Below are positions 25,569 to 34,679 of a stretch of DNA of 64,000 bases, piece after piece; the first letter of the stretch is position 1, and the number at the start of each line of letters is the position of its first letter. Under the pieces are notes generated by a model. The model did not search any database. It had not been told where the DNA came from and worked only from the letters and a program-made list of their open reading frames with translations. Location of the stretch: the NCBI GenBank assembly GCA_019192545.1, contig JAHCMI010000025.1:35283-99282 (forward strand), given 5' to 3'. This DNA comes from Rivularia sp. MS3. GTDB taxonomy: Bacteria; Cyanobacteriota; Cyanobacteriia; Cyanobacteriales; Nostocaceae. The position numbers and the translations under genes are program-made.

Positions 25569-26492
25569 CTACTTTTCTTTCCCGTACAAAGCGTTTGCTG
25601 TTGCAAATTGCTTGGCTGCTTCTAGTAAATATTCAAAATAGGTACGTCCAACAATAGATAATTGTTTTCCATTCGGATAAACCATATACCAATCGCGTTT
25701 TATGGGAAAATGCTCAACATCTAAAACAGTTAAATCCTCTGCATGAGGCATTAATGTATGGCGAGACAAAACCGATATTCCTAAACCACCAGCAATAGCC
25801 TGTTTTATCGCTTCATTACTACCCAATTCTAATTTTACTTTCACTTCTACATCATTTTCATCAAATAGTTTTTGTACCGCCCTTCTGGTTCCAGAACCGG
25901 GTTCGCGCATAATAAAAGGTTCATTTGCCAGCTTTGATATAGGAATATTCTTTTCACCAGCTAAAGGATGATTAATCGGAGCTAAAACTATTAAAGGATT
26001 TTCTAAAAATGCTTCGCAATGAATATCAAGATGCTCCGGAATTTGACTCATAATATATAAATCATCTTGATTACTTGTCATTCTTTCCAGAATTCCTTCG
26101 TGATTTGTCACCTGTAAAGAAATTTCAATTCCTGGATAAAGCTGACAAAATGAACCTAATAAACGTGGAATAAAATATTTTGCGGTTGTTATGACTGCTA
26201 AGCGTAATTGTCCTTGTTTTAAACCTTTTAAATCGGCTACTTTCATCTCAAATTGAGCTAAAGTATTAAAAATTTCTTGGCAGGTAGCAAATAATTCTCG
26301 TCCTGCTTCTGTAAGGTATAACCGCTTACCGACTTGTTCAAATAAGGGAATTCCCACCGATTTAGTAAGTTGTTTTATCTGCATAGAAATGGTGGGTTGC
26401 GTCAGAAACAACTCTTCGGCAGCACGTGTAAAACTACCGTGTCTTGCTGCTGCTTCAAACACTCTTAATTGGTGGAGCGTCGCCTGATTCAA
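25569..26492 (-). CDS. cmpR: LysR-type regulator of inorganic-carbon genes (CmpR type)
   Basis: The 307-residue protein has a winged helix-turn-helix at residues 1-65 (FTRAAEELFLTQPTISMQIK) and a periplasmic-binding-like effector domain (about 90-300) with the family stretch LRLAVITTAKYFIPRLLG. The sequence is close to the CmpR/CcmR/RbcR group; VTNHEGILERM and FIMREPGSGTRRAVQKLF fit CmpR best. CmpR activates bicarbonate-uptake and CO2-uptake genes, responding to metabolites such as 2-phosphoglycolate in studied cyanobacteria. It lies 303 bp beyond ccmO on the same strand and has its own inverted-repeat-rich upstream region. RbcR cannot be fully excluded. Confidence 0.85.
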   Translation of the reverse strand: MNQATLHQLRVFEAAARHGSFTRAAEELFLTQPTISMQIKQLTKSVGIPLFEQVGKRLYLTEAGRELFATCQEIFNTLAQFEMKVADLKGLKQGQLRLAVITTAKYFIPRLLGSFCQLYPGIEISLQVTNHEGILERMTSNQDDLYIMSQIPEHLDIHCEAFLENPLIVLAPINHPLAGEKNIPISKLANEPFIMREPGSGTRRAVQKLFDENDVEVKVKLELGSNEAIKQAIAGGLGISVLSRHTLMPHAEDLTVLDVEHFPIKRDWYMVYPNGKQLSIVGRTYFEYLLEAAKQFATANALYGKEK

Positions 26493-26526
26493 TGGTAATT
26501 ATCCTCAAATAGTACTTTATAAATAA

Positions 26527-26644
26527 ATATCTATGCCAAAACGCTTTGTCATAGATATATCTATATATGTTACCGAAGAATCAAGCTAGAAACAGTTTTC
26601 GCTCATGGAAAAATTTTAGGGTTTTCCATAGATAAAAATCTATG
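26527..26644 (-). promoter_or_regulatory. Cluster of CATAGAT/ATCTATG inverted repeats before cmpR
   Basis: ATATCTATG (26527-26535) faces CATAGATAT (26550-26558). This overlaps a perfect palindrome ATAGATATATCTAT (26551-26564), and a third pair CATAGAT-AAAA-ATCTATG lies at 26627-26644. All lie within 155 bp upstream of the cmpR start. LysR regulators usually bind such dyads in their own promoters, so autoregulation is inferred. The rest of the 303-bp gap to ccmO has no gene. Confidence 0.5.
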
Positions 26645-26795
26645 TTTATCGTCGAATAATTAGTATTTCATTTATGAAACATTAAAAGTTATTATTTGAA
26701 GTAAGGGCATTTTAAGCTGTTACTTGTTGTACATTTAAAACAAAGGTACAGCAAATAATCTAATAACCCACTATCCAATAACCCATAACCTATAA

Positions 26796-27593
26796 TTATT
26801 CCAATTCACCCATTTCCAATTTTTCAACTTCCGGTACGATTGAAATTTCTTCAATTACTTTTTCCGGTAACTTGTTTAATTCTGGCAACTCCAACAACTC
26901 GGCTTCTCCAACTTGCTCTTTGATATTGATTGGTAAATTTACTGGTTGACGCTCTTCTATCCAACAACTTGCTACCGGTAAAGTTTGCTCTAATTCATCC
27001 AACGGACGAGGTATGACCATGACAGCATTTAAATCCCCAATCCGTTCGGCTTCGTACATGCCCGCTTCTACAGCGACTGCAACATTTGCTACAGAACCGC
27101 GAATTATCGCAGTACACAAACCCGACCCGATTTTTTCGTAGGCTGCTAGTTGAACATCTGCTGATTTAAGCATGGCATCCGAAGCTCCTACCATTGCTGG
27201 AAAACCAATTGTTTCAACCAAACCAACTGCTTGATTGCTCAATTTACTATAGCTGGCACCTTCAGCAATATTACCTATTTTACTCATTATAGGTAATACA
27301 ATATTTAAATTCGGGTACGGACGGGGTATAACCAAGCTTGAAACAAATTGCCCAAATTGCTGTGCGGTTTGTTCGCCGGATTCTACAGCTAAACGCACAT
27401 CGGCTATTCCACCCCGAATCACTGCTGTACAATGTCCCCCACCAATTTTTTCGTATCCGATTAAGTGAACTCCAGCAGATTTAAGCATCATGTCCGCCGT
27501 TCCCACTATGGCGGGGAAACTAAGAGTAGACACTAATCCTAAAGCAGCCCCTTTGCTGTTATCTCGGTGTGATGAATGATTATACGAGTGCAT
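26796..27593 (-). CDS. ccmO: Carboxysome shell protein CcmO (tandem BMC domains)
   Basis: The 265-residue protein contains two bacterial-microcompartment domains in tandem, about residues 16-103 (ALGLVSTLSFPAIVGTADMM) and 121-208 (AVGLVETIGFPAMVGASDAM), as in CcmO, which forms trimeric pseudohexamers in the beta-carboxysome shell. A Glu/Leu-rich tail of about 55 residues follows, longer than the core needs. It is the last gene of the ccm operon, 253 bp after ccmN. It is essential for shell formation in Synechococcus. Confidence 0.95.
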   Translation of the reverse strand: MHSYNHSSHRDNSKGAALGLVSTLSFPAIVGTADMMLKSAGVHLIGYEKIGGGHCTAVIRGGIADVRLAVESGEQTAQQFGQFVSSLVIPRPYPNLNIVLPIMSKIGNIAEGASYSKLSNQAVGLVETIGFPAMVGASDAMLKSADVQLAAYEKIGSGLCTAIIRGSVANVAVAVEAGMYEAERIGDLNAVMVIPRPLDELEQTLPVASCWIEERQPVNLPINIKEQVGEAELLELPELNKLPEKVIEEISIVPEVEKLEMGELE

Positions 27594-27846
27594 TTAAGTT
27601 TTCCCCAGAACTCCAACTAACTGCGACAGGTGAAGGATAAAATTAAGTATATGAATTTACGATTTACCTTTAATCCTAGCTTTTATAAATAGGAAGCATG
27701 GAGCATGGAAAATATTTTTAAGTCGGTGGACTTGTATTCAAAGCGAAAAATTGTCTTTTTTGATGTTTTGCTCTGAAAATTTGAAGGCTTAAAACCCTTG
27801 CTAGCAAAGATAAAATACATAATTTTAATGCATAGGCGGATTTATT

Positions 27847-28659
27847 TCATCCTTCTTCAGATTCATCTTCATCAGGTTCGTTCAAGTTTTGTCGGTGGGG
27901 AAATAAAGTTACTAGCAGACTTTTAATACTGCTTCTTCCATAAATATGATTTCCTATACCGTTAGAATTCGTATTGGCTGGTTCTTCGACTGATGAGTCT
28001 TCTGTGTCTTGTGTATTGTTTGTATTCACAGATTCCTCTGGTGAATTATCTGACGAAACGATTTCCTCTGTGGACTCTTTAGTCAGAGAAAAATAAGAAA
28101 TTGGGGATGGACTAACGTAAGGACGAGGTGAAGGGGTAACGGGAGGAGTGGGAGAGTGGGAGAGTGGGGGAGTGGGGGAAGGAGATTCATTCACAGAAGA
28201 ATTCTCTGTGTCTTCGTTTCCTCGATTCTCTGTGTCCTCTTCTGCTACGGGTAACTGGGGTTGATGAACCCTACCATTCATTTCTTTGGTGGAAGATTCT
28301 GTAAAAGACCTACTGCTGTCTCCCACAATCGAACCGGGTGGTACTACTTCTCCTGGTTTTACACAAGCGCGAAAAACAGTTGTAGCCGAACCTATACAGG
28401 CATTTGCACCAATTTTACCAGCACCAACCATCAAGAAACCGGCTCCTAAATTAGCGCCCGATTCTATCTCTAAAATTCCTGTATCTACTTGGAGAATCGA
28501 CCCCATACCGATGCAAACTCCAGAACCGATAATTATTTTACTATCGGGGGCTGCCTGCATTATTACACCTGGTGCAATCACAGCACTAGCATGAATAATC
28601 ACCTCGCCACTGAAAAAAGTCTCGAAATTACTATACAAACGCAGTGGCGGCACGGACAT
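27847..28659 (-). CDS. ccmN: Carboxysome assembly protein CcmN
   Basis: The 270-residue protein links the cargo core to the shell. Residues 1-120 form a left-handed beta helix of hexapeptide repeats (IIIGSGVCIGMGSILQV), which binds CcmM. Residues 120-235 are a disordered Glu/Asn/Ser/Pro-rich linker. Residues about 238-257 (YGRSSIKSLLVTLFPHR) are the amphipathic encapsulation peptide that recruits CcmK shell proteins. It is much longer than the 161-residue Synechococcus form because of the linker; residues 158-187 are Pro/Ser/Thr-rich and encoded by a GA-rich sequence resembling intergenic repeats nearby. A ribosome site AAGAGG precedes the ATG. Confidence 0.93.
   Translation of the reverse strand: MSVPPLRLYSNFETFFSGEVIIHASAVIAPGVIMQAAPDSKIIIGSGVCIGMGSILQVDTGILEIESGANLGAGFLMVGAGKIGANACIGSATTVFRACVKPGEVVPPGSIVGDSSRSFTESSTKEMNGRVHQPQLPVAEEDTENRGNEDTENSSVNESPSPTPPLSHSPTPPVTPSPRPYVSPSPISYFSLTKESTEEIVSSDNSPEESVNTNNTQDTEDSSVEEPANTNSNGIGNHIYGRSSIKSLLVTLFPHRQNLNEPDEDESEEG
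28130..28188. repeat. GA-rich dispersed-repeat sequence inside ccmN
   Basis: On the plus strand this stretch is a run of GGGAGAGTGGGAGAGTGGGG and GGAGTGGGGGAAGG units. It matches the GA-rich half of the intergenic repeats at 12035-12071 and 20880-20910. Within ccmN it is read in frame on the minus strand as Pro/Ser/Thr (SPSPTPPLSHSPTPP) in the linker. Confidence 0.6.
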
Positions 28660-28746
28660 GTTGTTTTTAACCTCTTGAATGGAGGATGGGGAGAGGGGGG
28701 AAGAGTTAGGAGTTAGGAGTTAGGATTTAACAGTTAATTACTACCT

Positions 28747-28790
28747 AATTAACCTTTAACCTTTAACCTTTAACCTTTAACTTTTAACCT
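28747..28790. repeat. Short tandem heptamer repeat between ccmM and ccmN
   Basis: AACCTTT is repeated about five times in tandem. The same heptamer, in either orientation, occurs near 10300, 19392, 36235, 37530, 54580 and 57140. Such short tandem repeats are characteristic of filamentous cyanobacteria. Confidence 0.75.
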
Positions 28791-28813
28791 ATCCCCTAAC
28801 CCCAATTCCCAAA

Positions 28814-30604
28814 TTACGGACGTTGAATAATGGTTTCGACTACGCGACGCTTGAGTTTAGGATCGATTCCGATTAAGCGGACGTATTCTCCTGGATATTC
28901 TGCTATATAGGACTCTAGAGTTCCTACGACTTCTCTTTCAGAATTGGAATTTATCTGTCCGCAACTGTACCAAGTACCAGTACGGAAACGACGCTTGTCT
29001 ACATGTTCGGCACTGATTTGATAACCACCACGCAGAAGATTGCGAACCTCGTCTATGGCTTCAGTACTCAAGCGAGTATTGGAAAGAGTTGCAGTCGAAC
29101 CACTCTCGAAACCTACACCGTATCTTCTGACATCGGGGGTAAATGTAGCCTTAGAGTCTGCTGGAACATTGGTGGCGGGACGATAGGAACCACCGCTACC
29201 GTTGGATGAGCCGTTCCTAGAACCTTCAGGACGTTGAATAATTGTTTCTAAAACTCTTCTTTTTGCTTTAGGATCGATTCCAATCAAACGCACGTATTCG
29301 CCTTGATGGCTTCTCATGCATTCTTCTAAGGCTGAAATAGCTTGACTAGGGTTGTTTGTTTCGATGGGGCTACAGCTATACCAAGTACCGGTGCGGAAAC
29401 GTCGCTTGTCAACGTGTTCCATACCAATTTTGTAACCGCCCGAAAGCAAGTTACGGACGTGGTCTATGGTTTCGCTGCTCAATTGAGAACTGCCGTTACT
29501 GTAGTTACCGTTGTTAGTGCTTCTATAGCTACTAGTGCTGTAGCTGCTGCTGCTGCTGTAACTACTACTACTGCTACTGTATCCACCATTGCTGGGTTTT
29601 GGAGGAGTAGTATAGGTAGATGTTGTATTTGGTTTTGTAGAACCGTCGGGACGCTGAATAATTGTTTCTAAAATTCGCTTTTTCTGCTTGGTGTCAATAC
29701 CGAACAAACGGACATATTCGCCTTGATGCTCATGCATACAACCTTCTAATGCCGATACTGCATCACCAATACTCTTAGCGTCTATAGGTTGACAGCTATG
29801 CCAAGTACCCGTGCGAAAACGTCTTTTATCTACATGTTCGGTACCAATCTTATATCCTTGCTCTAATAGATAGCGAATCTGGTCTACTGTTTGATTATCC
29901 AAACCACTGTTATACACTTCCATACTCCTTTGTGCTTGCGTTTGCGAACCGTTATTGGCTTTTGTATTATATGTGTCTATGTTTTCACGTACTTTTGTAA
30001 TACACTTATTATCTTCGGCACAGAGATAACCCGCTCTGAGCGCCTGATTTACCCCTACTACATGATGAGCAAATTCTTTATCCTGTGGATTCACATCTGG
30101 CAAGCGGTCGGCTTGCTGTTGACTAATAATCACAGCCCCTGAAGGTACATACTTACCGGGAGGAATTTCTACATCCTGAATCAAGGCGTGCATCATTACG
30201 ATACATCCGTCGCCTACTCTGGCATTAAATATTGTCGAACGAAAACCAATAAAACAGCTACTACCGATATAACATGGTCCGTGAATCAAAGCCATATGGG
30301 TAATACAACTGTCCCGACCTATCCATACGGAGTATTCTTTTTTATTATCTCCTAATACCCGACCTTGTTCTAAACCGTGTATAACAACGCCATCTTGAAT
30401 ATTAGTGTTTTCACCTATAAAAAACGGCGCTCCCTCATCCGCTCTTACCGAACTTCCTGGTGCAACAATTACGTTGGGACTGATTTCAACATCGCCAATA
30501 ATATGGGAATACGAATGTACAAAAGCAGTCTCATGAACTCGCGGTTCAGCTAAATCTTTTGACCACGGGGTAGGGGGAGCCGCTGTCGTGCTGCGGACTC
30601 TCAT
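28814..30604 (-). CDS. ccmM: Carboxysome scaffold CcmM (gamma-carbonic anhydrase plus three Rubisco-binding repeats)
   Basis: I start at the ATG at 30604, preceded by AAGGAGAAA, rather than an in-frame TTG at 30628. The 596-residue protein has an N-terminal gamma-carbonic-anhydrase domain (residues about 15-205) with zinc His candidates H76 (VVIHG), H103 and H108 (THMALIHG) and a Cys195/Cys201 pair, equivalent to the disulfide that activates the enzyme in Thermosynechococcus and Nostoc. Three SSUL modules follow (each with [12 protein letters not shown]), which bind between Rubisco subunits, separated by Ser/Gly/Asn linkers. An internal GTG at codon 230 probably gives the short isoform. The protein is cytoplasmic within the carboxysome core. 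Confidence 0.95.
   Translation of the reverse strand: MRVRSTTAAPPTPWSKDLAEPRVHETAFVHSYSHIIGDVEISPNVIVAPGSSVRADEGAPFFIGENTNIQDGVVIHGLEQGRVLGDNKKEYSVWIGRDSCITHMALIHGPCYIGSSCFIGFRSTIFNARVGDGCIVMMHALIQDVEIPPGKYVPSGAVIISQQQADRLPDVNPQDKEFAHHVVGVNQALRAGYLCAEDNKCITKVRENIDTYNTKANNGSQTQAQRSMEVYNSGLDNQTVDQIRYLLEQGYKIGTEHVDKRRFRTGTWHSCQPIDAKSIGDAVSALEGCMHEHQGEYVRLFGIDTKQKKRILETIIQRPDGSTKPNTTSTYTTPPKPSNGGYSSSSSSYSSSSSYSTSSYRSTNNGNYSNGSSQLSSETIDHVRNLLSGGYKIGMEHVDKRRFRTGTWYSCSPIETNNPSQAISALEECMRSHQGEYVRLIGIDPKAKRRVLETIIQRPEGSRNGSSNGSGGSYRPATNVPADSKATFTPDVRRYGVGFESGSTATLSNTRLSTEAIDEVRNLLRGGYQISAEHVDKRRFRTGTWYSCGQINSNSEREVVGTLESYIAEYPGEYVRLIGIDPKLKRRVVETIIQRP
29915..29931 (-). promoter_or_regulatory. Internal ribosome site and GTG start for the short CcmM isoform
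   Basis: On the minus strand AAAGGAGT is followed seven bases after its AGGAG core by GTG (29917-29915), in frame with ccmM codon 230. An ATG closer to the site is too near to be favoured. Initiation here would give a 367-residue protein consisting only of the three SSUL modules. Synechococcus makes its M35 form from an internal GTG in the same way. Confidence 0.7.
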
Positions 30605-30728
30605 AGCGTAGTTTCTCCTTAAATGCAATTAGTTATTAGTTATTAGCTGTTAGTTACTAGTATTAGTTATTAGCTATTAGTTAGAAGGAAAATCGCTAAC
30701 TACTAACAACTATCTACTAACCACTAAC

Positions 30729-31028
30729 TTAATATTGTTCTTTCTTGCTGTAGATTAAGCGATTTTCAACGTAAACCGTATCAATAATCGCTACTACTGT
30801 TGCGTCAATTGGACGCTGTTCGTTGCCATAAACTTGACGCGCAGCACTACCACGACTGACGAGTACCCATTCATCTACTCCCGCACCAACGGTATCCGCT
30901 GCCACTTCGTATTCTGGCTGGATGCGTCCTTCTTCATCTATTAGCTGTAACAGCAGCAGTTTGACTCCTCTAAAACTCGGATCTTTCTGCGTGCTAGATA
31001 CCGTACCGCGAACTTTAGCAATTTGCAT
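30729..31028 (-). CDS. ccmL: Carboxysome vertex protein CcmL
   Basis: The 99-residue product matches the EutN/CcmL pentamer family that caps the icosahedral vertices (MQIAKVRGTVSSTQKDPSFR at the start, GAGVDEWVLVSRGSAAR in the middle). Length is standard. It lies 14 bp after ccmK1 and 124 bp before the ccmM start on the minus strand, so it is cotranscribed with both. Confidence 0.96.
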   Translation of the reverse strand: MQIAKVRGTVSSTQKDPSFRGVKLLLLQLIDEEGRIQPEYEVAADTVGAGVDEWVLVSRGSAARQVYGNEQRPIDATVVAIIDTVYVENRLIYSKKEQY

Positions 31029-31042
31029 TCCTTTTTACAATA

Positions 31043-31387
31043 TTACGGTCTTCCACCATAAGGACGAATTGCGTTTACGTTTTCCCGGAATTGCTCTACA
31101 TCTTCGGTATATCTAATGGGTAGAACGTATTCAAGGTTCTCGTGAGGACGAGCAATGATATGGGTAGATAATACCTGTCCGCCGTTTACTCGCTTGACTG
31201 AATCGATTCCTGCTCCAACTGAAGCTTGTACTTCAGATACGTCTCCTCGAACAATAACGGTAACTCTTCCGGTACCAATCTTTTCGTACCCTACTAACGT
31301 GACACGAGCAGCTTTCACCATCGCGTCTGCTGCTTCTACAACCGCTGGAAAACCCAGAGTTTCAACCATTCCGACTGCAATCGACAT
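31043..31387 (-). CDS. ccmK1: Carboxysome shell hexamer CcmK1
   Basis: A single BMC domain covers residues 4-92 ([34 protein letters not shown]). The 114-residue length, with a C-terminal extension ending [10 protein letters not shown], matches CcmK1 rather than the shorter CcmK2. The product forms hexameric facets whose pores pass bicarbonate and ribulose bisphosphate. It follows ccmK2 with a 363-bp gap that contains a symmetric element, so its level may be set separately. Confidence 0.92.
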   Translation of the reverse strand: MSIAVGMVETLGFPAVVEAADAMVKAARVTLVGYEKIGTGRVTVIVRGDVSEVQASVGAGIDSVKRVNGGQVLSTHIIARPHENLEYVLPIRYTEDVEQFRENVNAIRPYGGRP

Positions 31388-31444
31388 TTCTTTTAACCCT
31401 CGAAAATTGTCCTAAAAATAAAACTGCTCTTGTTTAAGAAGGGA

Positions 31445-31494
31445 ACCGCCTTCAAAAATCCGTACAAATATTTGTACAGTAAAAACTTGGCGGT
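31445..31494. promoter_or_regulatory. Dyad-symmetric element between ccmK2 and ccmK1
   Basis: A perfect 16-nt palindrome GTACAAATATTTGTAC (31462-31477) is flanked at exactly 11 nt on each side by ACCGCC (31445-31450) and GGCGGT (31489-31494), which are complements. Both pairs share the centre 31469.5. It lies 58 bp upstream of ccmK1. Possible roles are an operator for a dimeric or tetrameric regulator, or an RNA hairpin with internal loop that sets the ccmK2/ccmK1 ratio. The rest of the 363-bp gap holds no gene. Confidence 0.55.
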
Positions 31495-31750
31495 CGGTCT
31501 ATTTTTTTCTACACAAAGGCGATAGCTTAGATTTGCCTCCGAAGGCTCGACTAATAATTCCTAAGTGCCGATTTGAGTTGCTCAGTACCACACTTTAAAT
31601 GAATATAATCAACCCATCAGTTTTTACAGAAAACAACAGATGTTACTTGGGGCGTTTTTCTTATTTTTGTTATTAATTTGCTCGCGCAGCAAGCTCAATT
31701 AAAGCCAGTATGCAGGGCATATCACAAAAATTTCAACTAACTAAAAGCTG

Positions 31751-32059
31751 TTAAGTTCGGAACTGCTCCACTGCTTCGGTGTACCTAATTGGCAGTACGT
31801 ATTCCAGGTTCTCGTGGGGACGAGCAATAATGTGAGTAGAAACTACCTCACCACCGTTAACTCTTCTAGCGGCTTCGATTCCTGCTGCAACTGAAGCTTG
31901 TACCTCGGAAACATCTCCCCGAACAATTACAGTTACGCGGGCACTACCAATTTTTTCGTAACCCACCAAGGTAACGCGAGCGGCTTTCACCATCGCATCC
32001 GCAGCTTCCACTACTGCTGGGAAACCTTTGGTTTCAATCATTCCAACTGCTATAGGCAT
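31751..32059 (-). CDS. ccmK2: Carboxysome shell hexamer CcmK2
   Basis: This 102-residue single-BMC protein ([20 protein letters not shown], ending [10 protein letters not shown]) has the length and C terminus of CcmK2, the main facet protein. It is the first gene of the ccm operon (K2-K1-L-M-N-O), the same order as in other beta-cyanobacteria. The promoter must lie in the 622-bp region shared with ndhF. Confidence 0.94.
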   Translation of the reverse strand: MPIAVGMIETKGFPAVVEAADAMVKAARVTLVGYEKIGSARVTVIVRGDVSEVQASVAAGIEAARRVNGGEVVSTHIIARPHENLEYVLPIRYTEAVEQFRT

Positions 32060-32681
32060 TTACTGACTCCAACAACTTACTCGATTCGTACTCTTAGAGG
32101 GAAGCTTTTTTCTCACATGTAGCCCTCAATCTTGAGCTAAAAAAAAAGCCTTCTCAATTAAGCATATGAAAGCTTTGCACCCCTTGCAATATAAATTAGT
32201 ATAATAGTTTGTAATAAAAGCATTTTAAAAAACTTAACATATCTTTGAGGGTTAGTTACAGCCGTTTAGAAGTTTACAGTTTCTAGAGTGGTCACTTCTG
32301 CTTTATAATTTTTTTATTGCATTCGCCCAAACTGCGTTCTTACAAGCTTAAATTATATAGCGACGAGGAATCACTGTAATCTCAAAGAGTTCTAATTCGG
32401 TCTTTCTTCAAAGATTGCTATTGGTGCAAAACAGTTATAAAATAAATATAAATTTTTCTTATCAGACACATAATTTATAGTTTTGAAATTAGTAAAAATA
32501 GCAGAATGAGCTAAAAAGGCTTACTTTTAGAAAGGTTTTTCAGATGAGGATTTCTTCAAAAAGAATACTAAAAAACAAGATATCAATTAAAAATGGAACT
32601 GCATGAATAAGGATATATACTGCATGAATTAGTGAGATTTTAGGGAAAATTATTAAAGCCTTATATAGCGTCTTTCTTTAT
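32060..32681. promoter_or_regulatory. Divergent control region between ccm and ndhF operons
   Basis: This 622-bp gene-free stretch must hold the promoters of both the ccm operon (minus) and the ndhF-ndhD-cupB operon (plus). It is AT-rich. A run of nine A at 32139-32147 (T on the minus strand) lies in the ccmK2 leader after a weak AAAGC/GCTTT stem, and two copies of ACTGCATGAAT sit before ndhF. I found no copy of the CATAGAT motif seen before cmpR. Confidence 0.6.
32598..32629 (+). promoter_or_regulatory. Direct repeat ACTGCATGAAT with 21-bp period before ndhF
   Basis: ACTGCATGAAT occurs at 32598-32608 and again at 32619-32629. The 21-bp period is two turns of B-DNA, so both copies face the same side. 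They lie 53-84 bp before the ndhF start, a usual place for activator or repressor sites. The binding factor is unknown; CmpR is a candidate by context only. Confidence 0.4.
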
Positions 32682-34538
32682 ATGAATCAGTTCTTTTTTT
32701 CGACTACTTGGGCTTTGCCTTTATATGGATTGGTCGGTGCTTTTTTAACTTTACCTTGGACGGTGGGGTTAATTAAGCGCACTGGGCCAAGACCGGCAGC
32801 TTATTTAAATATACTTACAACTGGGTTGGCTCTGATTCATGGTTTGTTGGTATTTAAAGAGGTTGAAGGAAGTAAACCACAAACTTATATTATTAATTGG
32901 TTTTCTGCGGCAGATTTAAATTTATCTTTTGAATTAGATATATCGTCAGTAGGTATTGGTGCAACCATTTTAATTGCCGGATTAAGTTTGCTCGCGCAAA
33001 TTTACGCTTTGGGCTATTTGGAAAAAGACTGGGCTACGGCAAGATTTTTCGCTTTAATGGGTTTCTTTGAAGCAGCTTTGACTGCTTTAGCTATTAGCGA
33101 TTCTTTGTTACTTAGCTACATGGTGTTGGAAGTTTTAACTCTTTCAACTTATCTATTGGTAGGCTTTTGGTACGCTCAGCCCTTGGTAGTTACAGCAGCA
33201 CGGGATGCATTTCTTACCAAACGAGTAGGAGATTTATTGCTGCTGATGGGCGTAGTAACTGTTGGCACGATGGCAGGCAGTTGGGATTTTTCCGACTTGT
33301 ATGAATGGGCGCAAACAGTAGAGTTAAGCCCTTTAACTTCTACTTTGTTGGGGTTAGCATTAATTGCTGGGCCTATAGGTAAATGCGCTCAGTTTCCCCT
33401 GAATTTGTGGTTAGACGAAGCAATGGAAGGACCAAATCCAGCTTCAGTACTGCGAAACTCTTTGGTAGTTGCTGGCGGTGCTTACGTACTTTATAAGTTA
33501 GAGCCGATTATTGCTTTATCGCCAGTAGCTTTAGATGCTTTGTTAGTTATCGGTACCGTGACTGCGGTAGGAGCAAGTTTAGTTTCCATCGCTCAAATAG
33601 ATATTAAGCGAACATTATCCCATTCCACTAGTGCATACATGGGTTTAGTGTTTGTTGCAGCAGGTATGGAACAAGGTGGTGTAGCGCTGCTTTTATTATT
33701 GACTCACGGTATTGCCAAAGCTTTATTATTTATGAGTGCTGGCTCGGTGATTTATACTACTCACACTCAGGATATAACCGAAATGGGTGGATTATGGTCG
33801 CGGATGCCTGCAACCACTACAGCTTTTATTGTCGGTTCTGCGGGTATGGTAACGCTGTTACCTTTAGGAAGCTTTTGGGCAATGCTCTCATGGGCTGATG
33901 GTTTTGTAGTAACTAGTCCTTGGGTAATTGGAATTTTGGTAATAGTCAACGGTTTAACAGCCTTGAATTTGACAAGGGTATTTAGATTAGCATTTTGGGG
34001 AGAAACGCAACAAAAAACTCGTCGAACTCCCGAAGTGCATTGGCCAATGGCATTACCAATGGTATCGCTGACTATAATGACTTTGTTAGTACCGATGATG
34101 CTTCAGAAATGGTACTTGTTACCCACTTGGGACAGTATTAATTGGTATGTATTAGCAGCATTAGTATCTTCAAGTTTACTTGGGGTAATTATCGGTTCTA
34201 CAATTTATCTGCATAAAGCTTGGTCAAGATCGAGAGTATTAGCTTGGAGATTTATCCAAGATTTATTAGGATATGACTTTTATATAGACCGGATTTATCG
34301 AGTAACCCTAGTCGGTGCTGTCGCATTGTTATCTAAAATTTCCGCTTGGAGCGATCGCTATTTAGTAGATGGATTTGTGAATCTAGTTGGTTTTGCGGCA
34401 ATCTTCAGCGGACAAGGTTTAAAGTATAGTATTTCTGGGCGTTCCCAAGGTTATTTACTGACCATTATCTTCGGAGTTAGTTTAATCGGCTTATTTTTAG
34501 GTTGGTCCTTGGGTTTGCTGAATAATCTACCCTTTTAG
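32682..34538 (+). CDS. ndhF4: NDH-1 subunit NdhF of a CO2-uptake complex (NdhF4 type)
   Basis: The 618-residue protein is a polytopic proton-pumping antiporter-like subunit (NuoL/NdhF family), with LYWQ-like N-terminal spans, GPNPASVLRNSLVVAGGAYV and KRTLSHSTSAYMGLVFVAAG as family signatures, and many membrane helices. Its place directly before ndhD and cupB shows that it belongs to a specialised NDH-1MS complex that hydrates CO2 to bicarbonate at the thylakoid, not the respiratory form. The constitutive type (NdhF4/NdhD4/CupB) is favoured because cupS is absent and the hydration protein is short. The F3 alternative cannot be excluded without a phylogeny. Confidence 0.85.
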   Translation: MNQFFFSTTWALPLYGLVGAFLTLPWTVGLIKRTGPRPAAYLNILTTGLALIHGLLVFKEVEGSKPQTYIINWFSAADLNLSFELDISSVGIGATILIAGLSLLAQIYALGYLEKDWATARFFALMGFFEAALTALAISDSLLLSYMVLEVLTLSTYLLVGFWYAQPLVVTAARDAFLTKRVGDLLLLMGVVTVGTMAGSWDFSDLYEWAQTVELSPLTSTLLGLALIAGPIGKCAQFPLNLWLDEAMEGPNPASVLRNSLVVAGGAYVLYKLEPIIALSPVALDALLVIGTVTAVGASLVSIAQIDIKRTLSHSTSAYMGLVFVAAGMEQGGVALLLLLTHGIAKALLFMSAGSVIYTTHTQDITEMGGLWSRMPATTTAFIVGSAGMVTLLPLGSFWAMLSWADGFVVTSPWVIGILVIVNGLTALNLTRVFRLAFWGETQQKTRRTPEVHWPMALPMVSLTIMTLLVPMMLQKWYLLPTWDSINWYVLAALVSSSLLGVIIGSTIYLHKAWSRSRVLAWRFIQDLLGYDFYIDRIYRVTLVGAVALLSKISAWSDRYLVDGFVNLVGFAAIFSGQGLKYSISGRSQGYLLTIIFGVSLIGLFLGWSLGLLNNLPF

Positions 34539-34679
34539 TCAGTGAAAAGTTAACAGTGAACAGTTAGGAGTCAAGAGTTAGGAGTTAGAAGTTAGGAATT
34601 TAGAATAAATAATTAATTCTTTCCACTCTTCCCACTCTTCTCTCTCCCTAATTACCAATTACCAATTACCAATTCCCCC

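Noticed and set aside
28261..30142. Several long open frames on the plus strand across ccmN and ccmM
   Set aside because: They are antisense to clear carboxysome genes, have no ribosome sites and encode low-complexity sequence.
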